Counted from the stretch's first letter, positions 9,422 through 19,791 are shown. The stretch: 64,000 bases of DNA from Hyphomicrobiales bacterium (GCA_016716745.1 JADJVD010000001.1:124001-188000); one strand, 5' to 3'. The notes: generated by a model not told the origin, from the letters alone. A program made the numbers and translations.

Positions 9422-10173
9422 GCCGACTGGTATTGCTTGATGGCGATGTTCTCCAGCAGCGTCGCGCAGGTGATGAGAACGAGCGCGACGGCGAACGGAT
9501 AGGTCTGGTCCATGATCAGACTGCCATAGCCGTAATAAATGCCGCTGCGGAACATCTCGACCAGATGCATCAGCGGGTTCCACTCGACGAAGTTGCGGAT
9601 GAACGGCGGCATGTGGTCGGGCACGAAGAAGATGCCGCAAGTGAAATACATGATTCGATTGATGAAATTGCCGATCTTGGGCATGAACGGCAACATGCTG
9701 TTGAGGAAGCCGACGAGCATGCCCCACGACACGCCGAGACAGATCAGACCGACGATCGCCTTCAGGAGGGCTATCGTGTTGTAGACGTAGATTTCCGTAT
9801 TGATCGCGAGAAGAACGCACACGATAAAGAAGACATTCATCATCCACACCGACAATTCGATGATGATGCGGCTGACGACGACGTCGAAAATGATGATCTT
9901 GCGCAGCGGATACAGCGTCTGCTGATTCAAGCCGATCGAGATGCGGAAGAAGGTGCGCTGGAACAGGAAGAAGGGGAGAATGCCGGAGGCGAAGAAGAGG
10001 GCGAAGCTGTCGCCCTCATGCGGGCGGCGCGGCATCAGCGAGGTCGCCGCCATGTAGAACAGCATGTGCATCCCCGGCTCCCACATGAGCCAGAAGATCT
10101 CCATGGGAGATCGCCCGACGCGCAGGTTCCAGTCGCGCACTGTCAGGGCGAAGATGGCGTTCCACGTTCTCAA
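9418..10173 (-). CDS. kpsM: Capsule polysaccharide ABC exporter permease, KpsM-like
   Basis: A 251-residue ABC-2-type membrane protein with about six hydrophobic segments (for example SFALFFASGILPFFLFQ, MMNVFFIVCVLLAI, LVLITCATLLENIA). It forms the transmembrane channel partner of KpsT. The start is TTG at 10173: an in-frame stop lies 21 nt upstream and no ATG fits before the family-typical N-terminus. No strong Shine-Dalgarno is seen. The gene is clearly less GC-rich than its neighbours, partly because of its hydrophobic content. Confidence 0.87.
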   Translation of the reverse strand: MRTWNAIFALTVRDWNLRVGRSPMEIFWLMWEPGMHMLFYMAATSLMPRRPHEGDSFALFFASGILPFFLFQRTFFRISIGLNQQTLYPLRKIIIFDVVVSRIIIELSVWMMNVFFIVCVLLAINTEIYVYNTIALLKAIVGLICLGVSWGMLVGFLNSMLPFMPKIGNFINRIMYFTCGIFFVPDHMPPFIRNFVEWNPLMHLVEMFRSGIYYGYGSLIMDQTYPFAVALVLITCATLLENIAIKQYQSA

Positions 10174-10220
10174 GACGATCGCCGGGGTTGTTCACTTCCT
10201 CGCGGGCCAAGAAGCAGAGG

Positions 10221-10248
10221 ATTGTGGCTCGAAAGCGCCCAAGATCAA
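10221..10248 (-). promoter_or_regulatory. Possible promoter for kpsMT
   Basis: On the minus strand TTGATC (10243-10248) and CACAAT (10221-10226) are spaced by 16 nt in the 138-nt gap upstream of kpsM. The match is moderate only. Confidence 0.3.
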
Positions 10249-10311
10249 GCGTCGAGGGTCGAACCCGCAGGATCGGGCGCCCACGAGGCGCCCGGACACA
10301 GGCCGGCGCGC

Positions 10312-10785
10312 TTAGCCGGCGACGAAGGCGTTCTTCGGCGGATAGAAAAGGAGCTGGAAGACGCGGCCCTCCACGTCGTTCGGCGGCAGACGGTTACGGA
10401 AGGCGAGGCGCAGTTCGGCGACGAGATCGGAGAACAGCCACAGCTCGACATTCTGCGCCGCGCAGACCTGGCGGAACGTGGTCGAGGCGTGGCGCGAGAC
10501 CAGCACGCGGGCGTTGGCGCGCGGGGCGAAGCCGGCCTGAATCAGCGTCTGATCGCGGTCGGGCGATGAGAAGCGCCCCTTCAGCCACTCGCCGAGGGCG
10601 GCCGGATCCTTCTCGTCGATCGGCGTGCGGCCAATCTCGACCTCGATGTGATGGCGGCGGTTGTTGGCGGAATCGAACGCCAGCAGCGCGATGTCCTGCC
10701 CCTGCCCGACGCTCACGTCGGCGCTGATCAGCCAATGCTTGACGTAGTTCAAATAGAGCGACACGACTCGCGTCTGCGCATCCAT
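10312..10785 (-). CDS. Hypothetical protein, possibly nuclease-fold
   Basis: A 157-residue soluble protein with no named family recognised. The start at 10785 follows GAGGGG by 7 nt; a GTG at 10806 is the alternative. The segment QGQDIALLAFD followed by HHIEVEIG resembles the D...ExK/ExE core of PD-(D/E)XK nuclease-fold proteins, although the final catalytic Lys is not evident (EVEIG). Lying between kpsM and pseG on the same strand, it may be a passenger in the capsule cluster. Confidence 0.7.
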   Translation of the reverse strand: MDAQTRVVSLYLNYVKHWLISADVSVGQGQDIALLAFDSANNRRHHIEVEIGRTPIDEKDPAALGEWLKGRFSSPDRDQTLIQAGFAPRANARVLVSRHASTTFRQVCAAQNVELWLFSDLVAELRLAFRNRLPPNDVEGRVFQLLFYPPKNAFVAG

Positions 10786-10860
10786 GATCCGACCCCTCGA
10801 CCGCACATCGTCCCGTAGCGAAGCCTTGCCGGCTTACATCAGCTCCGCCCCATATTCCAG

Positions 10861-11979
10861 TTACTTAAGTGTGCTAGCGCACAGCCCCGCCGCCGCCGCC
10901 GAAGGCGCCGGAAGCGCCTCTCCGGACGCGCCGGACGCGAGCGTCGCGGCGCTCCCGAAGCTCTCCATCGCCGCGACCACGCGCTCCGCCCCGCGCCCGT
11001 CGACGAGGCGCATCCCGGCCCGCGCGGCGCGCAGCCGCCAGTCGGCGTCGGCGAGCGCCCCGGAGAGGCGGGAGGCCAGTTCGTCGTCGTCGAAATCGCG
11101 GGCGTGGCCGAGCGAGGCGATGAGGCCGAGCCCGGCGAGGCGACCGGTGATGCGGGTCTGGTTGTCGGCGAGCATGGCGACCAGCGCCGGCTTGCCGAGA
11201 TACATGCGCTCCCATGTCGTCGTGCCGCCGGCGCCGAGGCACAGCTCGACCGATTGCAGGATTGGCTCGAAGGCGCCGGTGTCGACATGCAGGCGCGCGT
11301 TCGGCAGCGCGGCGGCGGCGGCGCGCACCTCGTCGAGCCGCAGATTGGCCCGGCTCGACGTCGCCTCGATCTCCAAATGCGCGAATTGCGGGCGCGCCAG
11401 CGTCTTCAGCGCGCGGATGGTCATGCCGACGGGATCGTTGCCGCCGAAGGAGACGAGCAGACGCCGGACCGGACCGGCGACGGGCGGGGACGGCGTCAAC
11501 GCGCGGAAAGCCTTGCGCAGGATGACGTAATCCTGCCCGACGAGACGGCGGCAGGCGGGCGGAGCGAGATCGTCGTAGACCGCCGCCTCCTCCGCGCCGT
11601 GGCTCGAATCGACGAGGGCGTCGCAATCGTGGGCGCGGTCGGCGAGATCGTCGATCGCCAGAATGCGCGCGGCGAGCGGCCGGGCGGCGCGCTCGAAGGC
11701 GGCGCCGCGCTCGTAATGATCGACGATCAGCCAGTCCCAGCCCGCGCCCGCGACCGCGGCGAGGGCGGCGGCGTCGGCCGCCTCGTCCAGCCCGTCGGGC
11801 AGCGCGACGGCGCTCCAGCCGCGCTCGGCGAGCAGGCCGAGCAGCGCGCCCGGCGCCTCGGCGCAGGCGAACAGCACGCGATGGCCGCGCCCGACGAGTT
11901 CCTCGGCGAGCGCCATGCAGCGATAGACATGGCCGGTGCCGATGCGCGAGGAGGCGTCGGCGCGAATGAGGACGCGCAT
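10861..11979 (-). CDS. pseG: UDP-2,4-diacetamido-2,4,6-trideoxy-beta-L-altropyranose hydrolase, PseG
   Basis: A 372-residue GT-B-like (MurG-related) hydrolase. It removes UDP to release 2,4-diacetamido-2,4,6-trideoxy-L-altrose before condensation by PseI. Diagnostic motifs are MRVLIRADASSRIGTGHVYRC at the N-terminus with the catalytic His, IVDHY near residue 105, VSFGGNDP in the middle and CLGAGGTTTWERM near the C-terminal UDP site. ATG 11979 has GAGG about 7 nt upstream and begins 2 nt after the giant TPR gene, which it follows in the operon. The C-terminal ~25 residues are an Ala-rich extension. Confidence 0.93.
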   Translation of the reverse strand: MRVLIRADASSRIGTGHVYRCMALAEELVGRGHRVLFACAEAPGALLGLLAERGWSAVALPDGLDEAADAAALAAVAGAGWDWLIVDHYERGAAFERAARPLAARILAIDDLADRAHDCDALVDSSHGAEEAAVYDDLAPPACRRLVGQDYVILRKAFRALTPSPPVAGPVRRLLVSFGGNDPVGMTIRALKTLARPQFAHLEIEATSSRANLRLDEVRAAAAALPNARLHVDTGAFEPILQSVELCLGAGGTTTWERMYLGKPALVAMLADNQTRITGRLAGLGLIASLGHARDFDDDELASRLSGALADADWRLRAARAGMRLVDGRGAERVVAAMESFGSAATLASGASGEALPAPSAAAAGLCASTLK

Positions 11980-11981
11980 CG

Positions 11982-14900
11982 TCAGGCCTCTTTCGCATCG
12001 CCGCGCGCGGCGACGAGATCGCGCACGCGCTCCGCGAGCGCCGCCGCGATGCTGGCGCGATCGCCGTGCGAGACGAAATCGTGATGCAGGATGCGCGGCT
12101 GGAAGCGGTCGCGCCCCTCGGCGTCGATGCGCCAGCGCTCGCTGTATTCGGGCGCGAGATTGAACGACCACACCTCGCCCTCGCGGAAGGCGGCGGCGAC
12201 GTCGCGCTGGGTGACGCCGGGCGTGATCACCGCGTCGAGACAGGCCGAGAGCGCGGCGAGCGCCTCGAAATCATTCTGCAGATCGAAGGGGCCGCGATAG
12301 AGCCGGCCGCCGGCAAGCTCGACGGCGCGGGCGAACTCCTCGTCGACGACGTTGGGATGCAGATCGACGAAGATCGCGCCGGGAACCGACAGGAAGGCGC
12401 CGGCGTCCTCGACATGGAAGAAGCCGCCGGTGAAGCGGTTGGCGCTCGCATAGCTCGCCCGCCACGACACGCCGACGCGCGGGCCGGGCGGCAGAGCGTC
12501 GAGGAAAGCGCGCGCCGCCGCGAGTTTCTCCGGATCGCAGACGAGCGGCGCCGGCGCCTCGGGCGCATGCGTGTCGCCGAAGACGGGGAACAGGCGATGC
12601 TCCCACAGCGCGTCGGCCACCGCGATGTTGTGCGCCTCGTCGACGATCTTCTGCGGCAGATAGGAGCCGAAGCGGCGCAGCGCCTCGAGCGTGCCCTGCG
12701 CGAGGCCCTTGCGCATCTCGTCGGTGATCGCCTCGCGGCGGCGGCCGAGGCGGCGGCCGGTCCACGGATTGGGCACGAAGGTCGCGCCAGGGAAGTTGCG
12801 GCGGAACAAAGATTCGAGGCGCGGATCGCCGACATGGGTCAGGTGCGAGGCCTCGGCGGCAACGCGGCGCAGCACCGCGTAGTAGAGGCGCACCTCGTCG
12901 CCCGGCCCGCCGCGGGCGACGGTGAGCATGCGCTGGCGGCGGAAGGGCGCGCCGGTCCACAGGCCGAGATCGGGCGGGAAGACGCCGTAAATCGCCTGCG
13001 TCATCTGCCGCGCGAAGCGCATGAAGGCGGCGTGGTCGCCAGCCTCGCCGGCGAGGGCGGCGGCCGACCAGATCATGCGGATCTGCGGCTTGTCGCCGTT
13101 GATCGTGCGCAGGCTCTCGACCACGTCCATCGAGGCGACGGCGGCGGCTGCGTCGCGCCGGGCGATGGCGTTCTCGACGGCGGCGGTGTGCGACAGCGTG
13201 CGGTCCGGCCAGACCGCCGCGGCGGTCGAGGCGAGCGCGTCCGCCTCCTCGGGGCGGCCGAGCCGACGCGCGATGCGGGCGGCCAGAAAATACCCGCCCA
13301 TGCGCAGCGGATCGACGTCGAGCGAGGCGCGCGCATGTTTGTGCGCGGTCTCGAAATCCTCGCGCTCGAAGGCGATGCGCGCGGCTGTCATCAGGATCGC
13401 GGGATTGCGCGGGGCGAGCTTCAGCGCGCGCTCGACGCAATCGTTGGCGCGGCCCGTCTCGCCGAGCGTGCGCCAGATCTCCGCCGTCTCGGCGAGCCGG
13501 GTCGGGCGGGCCTCGAACATCGGCTCGAGGCGGGCGACGACGGCGCGCGCGCCCTCAAAATCGGCGTCGAGGCCGAGCAGGTCAATGAGGTTGCGGGCGA
13601 GGTTGACGTTGAGCGGCTCGGCCTCGCAGGCCTCGCGGGCGCGGGCGAGCGCGGCGTCGAGGCGGCCGGCCTCGGCCTCGATGGCGGACAGCCAGAAGGC
13701 GGGGCTCGCCTCCGTCGTCGTCGCGGCGAGGCGTTCGAGGCTGGCGCGCGCGGCGGGAAGAGCGCGGGCGAGCCGCAGCGCCGAGGCCCAGGGCTGCACC
13801 ACGGCCCGCGACAGCGGGGCGTTGCGCAGCACGTCGCCATAATGCCCGGCGGCGTCAGCGTAGAGGCCGGACGTCTCGGCGATCTCGGCGAGCGCCAGAC
13901 GCGCCGCCTGCCGCGCCTGCCCGGACTCCAGCACCAGCGTCCAAGCGGCGCGCGCGCCGTCGAGATCGCCGAGGCCGCGCCGGCAACGGGCGACGAGAAT
14001 GAGCGCCTGCACGCGATAGGGGCCGGGCTCCTGCGCAACGGCGAGCGCGTCGAGCGCCTCGCGCCAGCGGCCGGAGCGGGTGAGAATCTCGCCGAGCGCG
14101 AAGTCAACGTCGACCTCGCGGCCGACCCCGTCCGCCTTCGCCTCGGCGGCGAGCGCGATGGCCTCGTCGGCGCGGCCGGCGGCGGCCAGCATCGACATCA
14201 GGTGACGAAGCTGCGGCAGGCCCTTCCTGGCGCGATAGATCTCGCGGTAGCCCTCGATCTCGCGGTCGAGCCCGCCGGAGCGGGCGACGAGGGCGCGCAG
14301 GCGCGCGGCGGCGGCCGAGCTGCCGGCGCGCTCGGCGGCGCGCAACGTGGCGCGCGCGGCCTCGCCGTCGCCGACGAAGCCCTGCAATTCGGCGAGCGCC
14401 AGCGCGGCGGCGTCGCGGGCGCGGGCGCGGTCGGCCGAATCGCCGAAGCGCGCCAGCGCGATGTCGAGCGCCTCGTCGGTCTGGTTGCGGGCGAGCAGGA
14501 AATCGGTGAGGCCGCTCGCCACCGCCGGCGCGAGGCGCCCGGCGGCGCGCGACAAAGCGCGGCGGGCGATCTGCTCGGCAAGCTCGGTCTGGCCCGACAG
14601 ATGCGCGCGCTCGGCGGCGACCAGCATGTCCGCCGCGCCGCCGCCCGCGCCCGTCTCCGCGCCGGCGTCGCCGGCCGCCAGACGCAGCTCGGCGACCGAC
14701 GGGTCGTCCGGCGCGAGGGCCGAGAGGCGGCGCGCCGTGGCCAGCGCCTCGGGCAGCAGCCCGAGTTCGAGCTGGCGCTCGGCGGTCAGCGACAGCACCT
14801 CGGCGCCGGCGTCCGGGCGGGCGGCCGCAACCTCCAGCACCGCGAGGGCGGCGCGGTTCGACTCCTCGCGCACCAGCTTGGCGGCGAGGCGGGTCAGAAC

Positions 14901-16250
14901 GCCGGGCCGCGCGGCGAAGCGTTCGGCGATCTCGGCGAGGAGGGCGCGCTGGGCCCCGTGCTCGCGCAGCAGCTCGCCCAGATCGTAGGCGGCGGCGGCC
15001 TCGTCGCCCGTCACGCCGAGGCGCAGCAGGGCGACGGCCGGTCGGTCGACCGGTTGCAGGCGCGGGGCGGCGAAATCGAGAAAATCGTCGACCAGATCGA
15101 CGCGCTGGCTGAGGCGCGGAACCGTCGCCGCCGCCTCGCGCCGCAGCGTCTCGCGCAGCACGGCGCGGCCTTCGGCGCTCATCTCGCCGGATTCGATGTC
15201 GCGCCCCAGAATGCGCGCGCCAACCGCGTCGACGGCGCCGACGGCCAGCAGTTCGGAGGCAAGGTCTGCGATCTCGGCCGGCGCGTCGGCGGTGAGGCCG
15301 AGCCGGGCGAAAGCGTGCTCGCGGTCGATCAGGCGCTTCGAGCCGGCGGCGATGAAGCGCGTCTCGGCCAGCGAGCGCAGCACCAGCGCGCGGGCGCGGG
15401 CGCGCGCCTCGTCCGTCGGCTGCGCCTCGCCGTCGGCCTGCGGGAAGCCGCCGAGCGTCATCACCGCCGCGAGCGCGTCGTCGCCGGTCGACACGGTCGG
15501 CCGGTCGGCGGCGCGCCAGATCTGGCCGAAGATCGCCGAGGGCAGTTCGGCCGGGCGGCGCGAGGGCCCGTCCAGCGCCAACGGGCTTGCGGCCATCGTC
15601 GTCTCCTCGCCGGGCTCGCCGCGCGGGGCGGCGCGCTCGCGGGCGCGATCCTCCATCTGCGCGCCGAGGCCGGCATAGGACGAGCCGAAGAGAACCAGAC
15701 GCGGATTGGCGGCGCCGCGCGCCCAGGGCCGCGCGAAAATCTGCTCGATGTCGCGGCCGATGCGCTCGAGCGCGGGATCGAGCGGGGCGGGCGCGTCCTC
15801 GCGCGCGGGCCGCAGCCACAAACCCTCGACGCCCTTGTCCGCCGTCATGGCGCCGAGCGGCGACAGCAGCGCGAGGGACGCGCGCGCGGCCAGCGCCGTA
15901 TCGCGCGCGGCGAGCGCCTCATGCGCCTCGCGCGTCGCGCAGACGAGGCGGGCGCGGGCGCCAATCTTCTTCAACAGCCGCGCCGTGCCGGCGGTGTAAT
16001 TGCCGCGCCGCGTCGGGCGCACATAGATCACCGTCGCGCCGCGGAAGAAGCCGGCGATCCGCGTCAGCGCCTCGCCGTTCGCGCCGAAGACGAAGAAAAT
16101 CTCGCCGCTCTCGGGCAGCCGGAACGTGTCGCGCCGCGAGATCGAGAAGAACTTGTGATTGCGGATCAGCGTCTCGGGCGACTGCACGAGCAATTGAACG
16201 CGCGCCTCGGCCTTTCTGTAGAGCAGGCTCCAGATGCGGGCGACGTTCAA
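11982..16250 (-). CDS. Giant TPR protein with C-terminal glycosyltransferase-like domain
   Basis: A 1422-residue protein. Residues 1-210 form a Rossmann-like head (EIFFVFGANGEALTRIAGFF). About 230-1050 is a long alpha-solenoid of TPR units. Residues ~1200-1400 resemble the GT-B C-terminal half seen in TPR/Spindly-type transferases (PRVGVSWRASYA, IFVDLHPNV, CLDAVITPGVTQRDVAAAF). Start TTG 16250 is supported by GGAAGG 9 nt upstream. It is directly followed by pseG, so a role in moving nonulosonic acid onto a polymer or protein is plausible but inferred. The nucleotide-sugar specificity cannot be read. Confidence 0.8.
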   Translation of the reverse strand: MNVARIWSLLYRKAEARVQLLVQSPETLIRNHKFFSISRRDTFRLPESGEIFFVFGANGEALTRIAGFFRGATVIYVRPTRRGNYTAGTARLLKKIGARARLVCATREAHEALAARDTALAARASLALLSPLGAMTADKGVEGLWLRPAREDAPAPLDPALERIGRDIEQIFARPWARGAANPRLVLFGSSYAGLGAQMEDRARERAAPRGEPGEETTMAASPLALDGPSRRPAELPSAIFGQIWRAADRPTVSTGDDALAAVMTLGGFPQADGEAQPTDEARARARALVLRSLAETRFIAAGSKRLIDREHAFARLGLTADAPAEIADLASELLAVGAVDAVGARILGRDIESGEMSAEGRAVLRETLRREAAATVPRLSQRVDLVDDFLDFAAPRLQPVDRPAVALLRLGVTGDEAAAAYDLGELLREHGAQRALLAEIAERFAARPGVLTRLAAKLVREESNRAALAVLEVAAARPDAGAEVLSLTAERQLELGLLPEALATARRLSALAPDDPSVAELRLAAGDAGAETGAGGGAADMLVAAERAHLSGQTELAEQIARRALSRAAGRLAPAVASGLTDFLLARNQTDEALDIALARFGDSADRARARDAAALALAELQGFVGDGEAARATLRAAERAGSSAAAARLRALVARSGGLDREIEGYREIYRARKGLPQLRHLMSMLAAAGRADEAIALAAEAKADGVGREVDVDFALGEILTRSGRWREALDALAVAQEPGPYRVQALILVARCRRGLGDLDGARAAWTLVLESGQARQAARLALAEIAETSGLYADAAGHYGDVLRNAPLSRAVVQPWASALRLARALPAARASLERLAATTTEASPAFWLSAIEAEAGRLDAALARAREACEAEPLNVNLARNLIDLLGLDADFEGARAVVARLEPMFEARPTRLAETAEIWRTLGETGRANDCVERALKLAPRNPAILMTAARIAFEREDFETAHKHARASLDVDPLRMGGYFLAARIARRLGRPEEADALASTAAAVWPDRTLSHTAAVENAIARRDAAAAVASMDVVESLRTINGDKPQIRMIWSAAALAGEAGDHAAFMRFARQMTQAIYGVFPPDLGLWTGAPFRRQRMLTVARGGPGDEVRLYYAVLRRVAAEASHLTHVGDPRLESLFRRNFPGATFVPNPWTGRRLGRRREAITDEMRKGLAQGTLEALRRFGSYLPQKIVDEAHNIAVADALWEHRLFPVFGDTHAPEAPAPLVCDPEKLAAARAFLDALPPGPRVGVSWRASYASANRFTGGFFHVEDAGAFLSVPGAIFVDLHPNVVDEEFARAVELAGGRLYRGPFDLQNDFEALAALSACLDAVITPGVTQRDVAAAFREGEVWSFNLAPEYSERWRIDAEGRDRFQPRILHHDFVSHGDRASIAAALAERVRDLVAARGDAKEA

Positions 16251-16356
16251 GAATCGAATCCTTCCGAGACGAACGAAGCGGGCGCCAGGCGACGCGCGCG
16301 ACCGCGCGATCCGTTCGGTCGTCCGAGGATCGCGCGGGGGCGGGAACGCCGGGGTT

Positions 16357-17640
16357 TTACGTTATCGCGGGTCCGCGTTCAACGCCGCCGGCGGGCGCAT
16401 CAGGCATGACCTTCGATGCAAGCAAGCGCTCAAGCCGGTCGACGACGCGCTCGCAGGTCGCGCCGAGACTGTCCAGCCGGTAGTAGGCGCCGTTGACGAG
16501 GCTGTCGCGCGCCATCGTTCCGGCGAAGGCGAGCCACGTCTCGCGATCCATGCCGGGCGCGCCCGACCAGAAGCGGTCCAGCGCCTCGAGGCTGCGGTCG
16601 TCGCGATTGACGGTGAGGCCGTCGTAGAAGGCGTCGCCGAAAGCGAAAACCGGCTTGCCCTGCGCGAAGGCGACGAGCGCGGAGGTGGAGTTGATCGTCA
16701 CCATGCCGAGGCTCGCCTGCGAGAGCGGGCCGAGCGCGCCGTCGTCGAGATAATGCACGCGGTCCGACAGGCCGAGCGCGGCCGCGCGCGCGAGCGTGTG
16801 CTTGCGCGCCGAGGTGTGGCCGCGGTCGAGCGGGTGGCCCTTGACCAGCAGATGCAGATCGGCCGGCGCTGCGCGGGCGAAGGAGGCGAGCGTCGCGTCG
16901 ACGAGCTTGCCGACCGTCCAGCCGCGCCCGTGCCGGCGCAGTTGCAGATCGTCGAACACCTGCAAGGCGAGGATCATGTGGCGGCCAGCCAGTTCGCCGA
17001 CGGCGCGGCGGACGACGGCGCGGTTGGCGCGGCGGAACCAGATCTTCTTGCCGAGACTCGCCCACCAGGCGACGGCCTCGCGCACGGGGTGGCGGCGGCG
17101 GTGATGCTCGTATTGGGGATAGCGCCCGCGCCCCAGATGCAGCGCGACGAAATAGCGCGTCGCATACCAGGCGATGACGGCGAAGGCGCCGCCGAGCGGC
17201 TCGTGATGGGGCGGCGGCGGAACCTCGCCGCCCGGCCGCCAGGCGCGCAGCGGCGAGCAGGCGTTGTTGCCGCCGGGCTCGAGCGTGACGAAATCGGGCC
17301 GCAGATAGCCTTCCTCGAAGGACATGACGCGGGCGCCGGCGCGCGCGGCGGCCTCCTTGGCGGCGAGGTGAATCGGGCGCTGGTCGCCGAACATCAGAAC
17401 AGCCTCGGCCCCCTCCTCGCGGAAGATCGCGGCGAGACGGTCGACCCATTCGGCCTGCGGCGCGTCGAAGCGCAGCGTGCGGCCGCGGCCGGCGTAAATC
17501 TCGTCGCCGGCGTTAAAGACGAGGCGCAGCGCGCGCCAGCCGCGCGCCTCCAGCGCGCGTTGCAGCCACGCGAAAAATGGCCCGACCGGGCCTTGCAGCA
17601 GAACCACGCTTCGCCCCGCGCGGGGCGCCGATGTCGTCAC
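16357..17640 (-). CDS. kpsS: Capsule polysaccharide Kdo-transferase, KpsS-like
   Basis: A 427-residue KpsS/LipB-family protein. It has the N-terminal LLQGPVGPFFAWLQRAL, FEEGYLRPDFVTLE, HLLVKGHPLDRGH and INSTSALVAFAQGKPVF. The last two are the conserved KGHP and ST motifs of retaining beta-Kdo glycosyltransferases. Together with KpsC these build the poly-Kdo linker on phosphatidylglycerol in the cytoplasm. The start is GTG 17640 with AGGAGG 8 nt upstream. It lies 64 nt downstream of kpsC in the same direction. Confidence 0.9.
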   Translation of the reverse strand: MTTSAPRAGRSVVLLQGPVGPFFAWLQRALEARGWRALRLVFNAGDEIYAGRGRTLRFDAPQAEWVDRLAAIFREEGAEAVLMFGDQRPIHLAAKEAAARAGARVMSFEEGYLRPDFVTLEPGGNNACSPLRAWRPGGEVPPPPHHEPLGGAFAVIAWYATRYFVALHLGRGRYPQYEHHRRRHPVREAVAWWASLGKKIWFRRANRAVVRRAVGELAGRHMILALQVFDDLQLRRHGRGWTVGKLVDATLASFARAAPADLHLLVKGHPLDRGHTSARKHTLARAAALGLSDRVHYLDDGALGPLSQASLGMVTINSTSALVAFAQGKPVFAFGDAFYDGLTVNRDDRSLEALDRFWSGAPGMDRETWLAFAGTMARDSLVNGAYYRLDSLGATCERVVDRLERLLASKVMPDAPAGGVERGPAIT

Positions 17641-17704
17641 GCTCTGCGCCTCCTGCGCTCGCCGCGCCGTTTACGACGTCGCAGGCGCTTTTCCAACAGC
17701 GCGC

Positions 17705-19791
17705 TCAGCCGCGTGCGCGCGCCCAGCGGATGAGACGGCCGACGAGCGAGCGACGCGGCGGCGCGGGCGGGGCGGCGCGCAGCGCGTCGAGCGCGGCCAG
17801 ATAATCCTCCGGCCCGCAGGGACAGCGCGACAGCGGATCGGCGTAGAGCGGATAGAGGATCAGCGCGGCCGCCGTCAGCGCGTCGAGATCGAGCCGGCGG
17901 ACGCGGCGCGGGCATGTCGCGCGATCCTCCGTCAGGCCCCAGAAGGCGTAGAAGGGGACGCCCCAGGTCGTCACGTTCACGCCGCGCATCAGCGCCTCGA
18001 AGCCGGCGAGCGAGGTGACGACGTGCAGCCGGTCGATCTGGCCGTAGAGGCCGCCGAGATCGCCCTCGCGCAACACCAGATCGGCGAGGCGGGCGATGGC
18101 CTGCGCGTCGCCGCCCCTGCGCGCGCCGGCGGCGACGTCGGGATGCTCCTTGTAGACGATGAAGGCGTCCGGCCGCTCGGCGCGCACGGCGGCGAGCAAG
18201 CCCTCGTTGGGCGCAACGACGCCGCCGCCGAGGCGGATCGCCGCGTCGTCCGCCACCTGCGCGGCGACGAGCAGGATCTCGCGACCCTGCGCGGCGGCGC
18301 GCAGATCGGGCGCGGCGGCCGGGGCGAGGTTGTATTTCGTCATCGCGCGAGCGACGACGGCGGCGCGCAGGGCGCGGGCGCGGGCGCGCAACTCGTCCGT
18401 GAAATTGGTCTCGGCGAGAATGGTCTCGAGACGGCTGACGCCCGAGGCGTCGAAATAGAGATGCGGACCGTCGAGCGCCATCGAGCCGGCGGCCAGCAGG
18501 TCCGAGCCGAGGCCGACCGAGCGCAGGAAGCCATCCTCCATGCGCGCCAGCGGCAGGCCCTTCGCACGCGCGGCGTCGCGGAAGGCGACGCTGTCCTTCA
18601 GGCCCCAGACCACCGGGCGTTCGCCTGTTTCGATCCGCGCCAGCGCGCGCGGACGGGCGGGGCCGAGAAAGCGCACGCGCCGCTGCGCGCCGCCGAACAT
18701 CGCCGCGACCGCCGGCTGCTTCCAGCGCGAGAAGCCGAAACAGGCGAGCGGCGGGCCGGCGAGCGCAGCGTCGCGGTCGCGCCAGTCGACGATGCGGTCG
18801 ACCGCGCCGTGAAAATCGAGCGGCTCGCCGCCGACCGGATCGCGATAGCGCGCATAGAGGAGCAGCGCGGCGGCGAACAGGCCTTCGAGATCGACGTCGG
18901 GGCGACGGCGGGCGAAGGCGGCGGCGGCGAATTCGCCCTGCGCCAGATCCTCGCTCAGGCCCCAGCCGGCGTAGAAGGGGACGGCGAAGGTCGTCACCGG
19001 GACGCCGCGCAGCAGCGCCTCGAAGCCGAGCGCGCTCGAGATCGTCCACACCGCCGCCGCCTCGTCGAGCAGCGCGGGCGCGGCGCGATCCTCCTCCAGC
19101 ACGGGGAGCCCGAGGCGCGCGGCCTGCGGGGCGAGGAGGCCCTGCGCCTTGCCGGCGAGCACGTCCGGATGGGCGCGCAGGACGAGACGATCGAGGACGC
19201 CGCGTTCGCGCGCCGTCTCGACGATGCGCGCGGCGATGGAAGCGTCGGCGCCGGCGCCTTGCAGCGACAGGTCGCCGGCCACCTGATCGACCAGCAGGAT
19301 TTTTCCGCGCAGGGCCGGCAGCGGCCGGTCCGGGCCAAGATTGTATTTCGACAGCCGCTCGGCCCGCCAGCGCGCCAGCGCCTCGGCCGCGCCGAGCCCC
19401 GCCGCGTCGCCGGCGCGGTCGTTCAGCAGGCGCTCGAGGCGCGAGGGGCGGGCGGCGTCGTAATAGACGCCCTCCTCGTCGACCACGACGGAGACGGTCG
19501 GCGCGCCGGCCTTGCCGAGACCGACCGAGCGCAGGAACCCGTCCTCCAGAATGGCGAAGGGGCGGCCAGTCCGGGCGGCGAAGGCGCGGGCCGCCGCGCC
19601 CGAGCGCTTGGCGCCCCAGCCGAGGGCGGCCGCGCTCGTCTCGCCCAGCGGCGCGACGGCGCGACCGGCGAAGAAGCCCGAGAGATAGGGCGTGCGGGCG
19701 AGCTCGTCCGACGCCGCGCCGAGGCGGGCGCCGGCGCCAGCGCGTCGATCCGGAGCGGGCCGACCGCCTGATCCTCATGCGTTTCGCTCAC
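17705..19791 (-). CDS. kpsC: Capsule polysaccharide Kdo-transferase, KpsC-like (5' end frameshifted)
   Basis: About 695 residues with the duplicated architecture of KpsC. Each half carries an EDGFLRSVGLG motif, a KYN motif, an HPDV motif and a GFEALxRGVxVTTxxVPFYAxWGL motif. It adds the alternating beta-Kdo residues of the capsule linker. The frame is clean from the stop at 17705 back to about 19745, then closes at an in-frame TGA with no usable start. Upstream, another frame encodes a plausible N-terminus from GTG 19791 (VSETHEDQAVGPLRIDALAP). Restoring one base in the GC run near 19743 joins them. A short product from internal GTG 19486 would lose the first EDGFLRS motif, so I favour the frameshift reading. 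Confidence 0.85.

Noticed and set aside
12066..16409. Plus-strand open frame of ~1447 codons opposite the giant TPR gene
   Set aside because: Low-complexity Arg/Gly/Ala product with no domain; the minus strand encodes clear TPR and GT-like motifs with a ribosome site.
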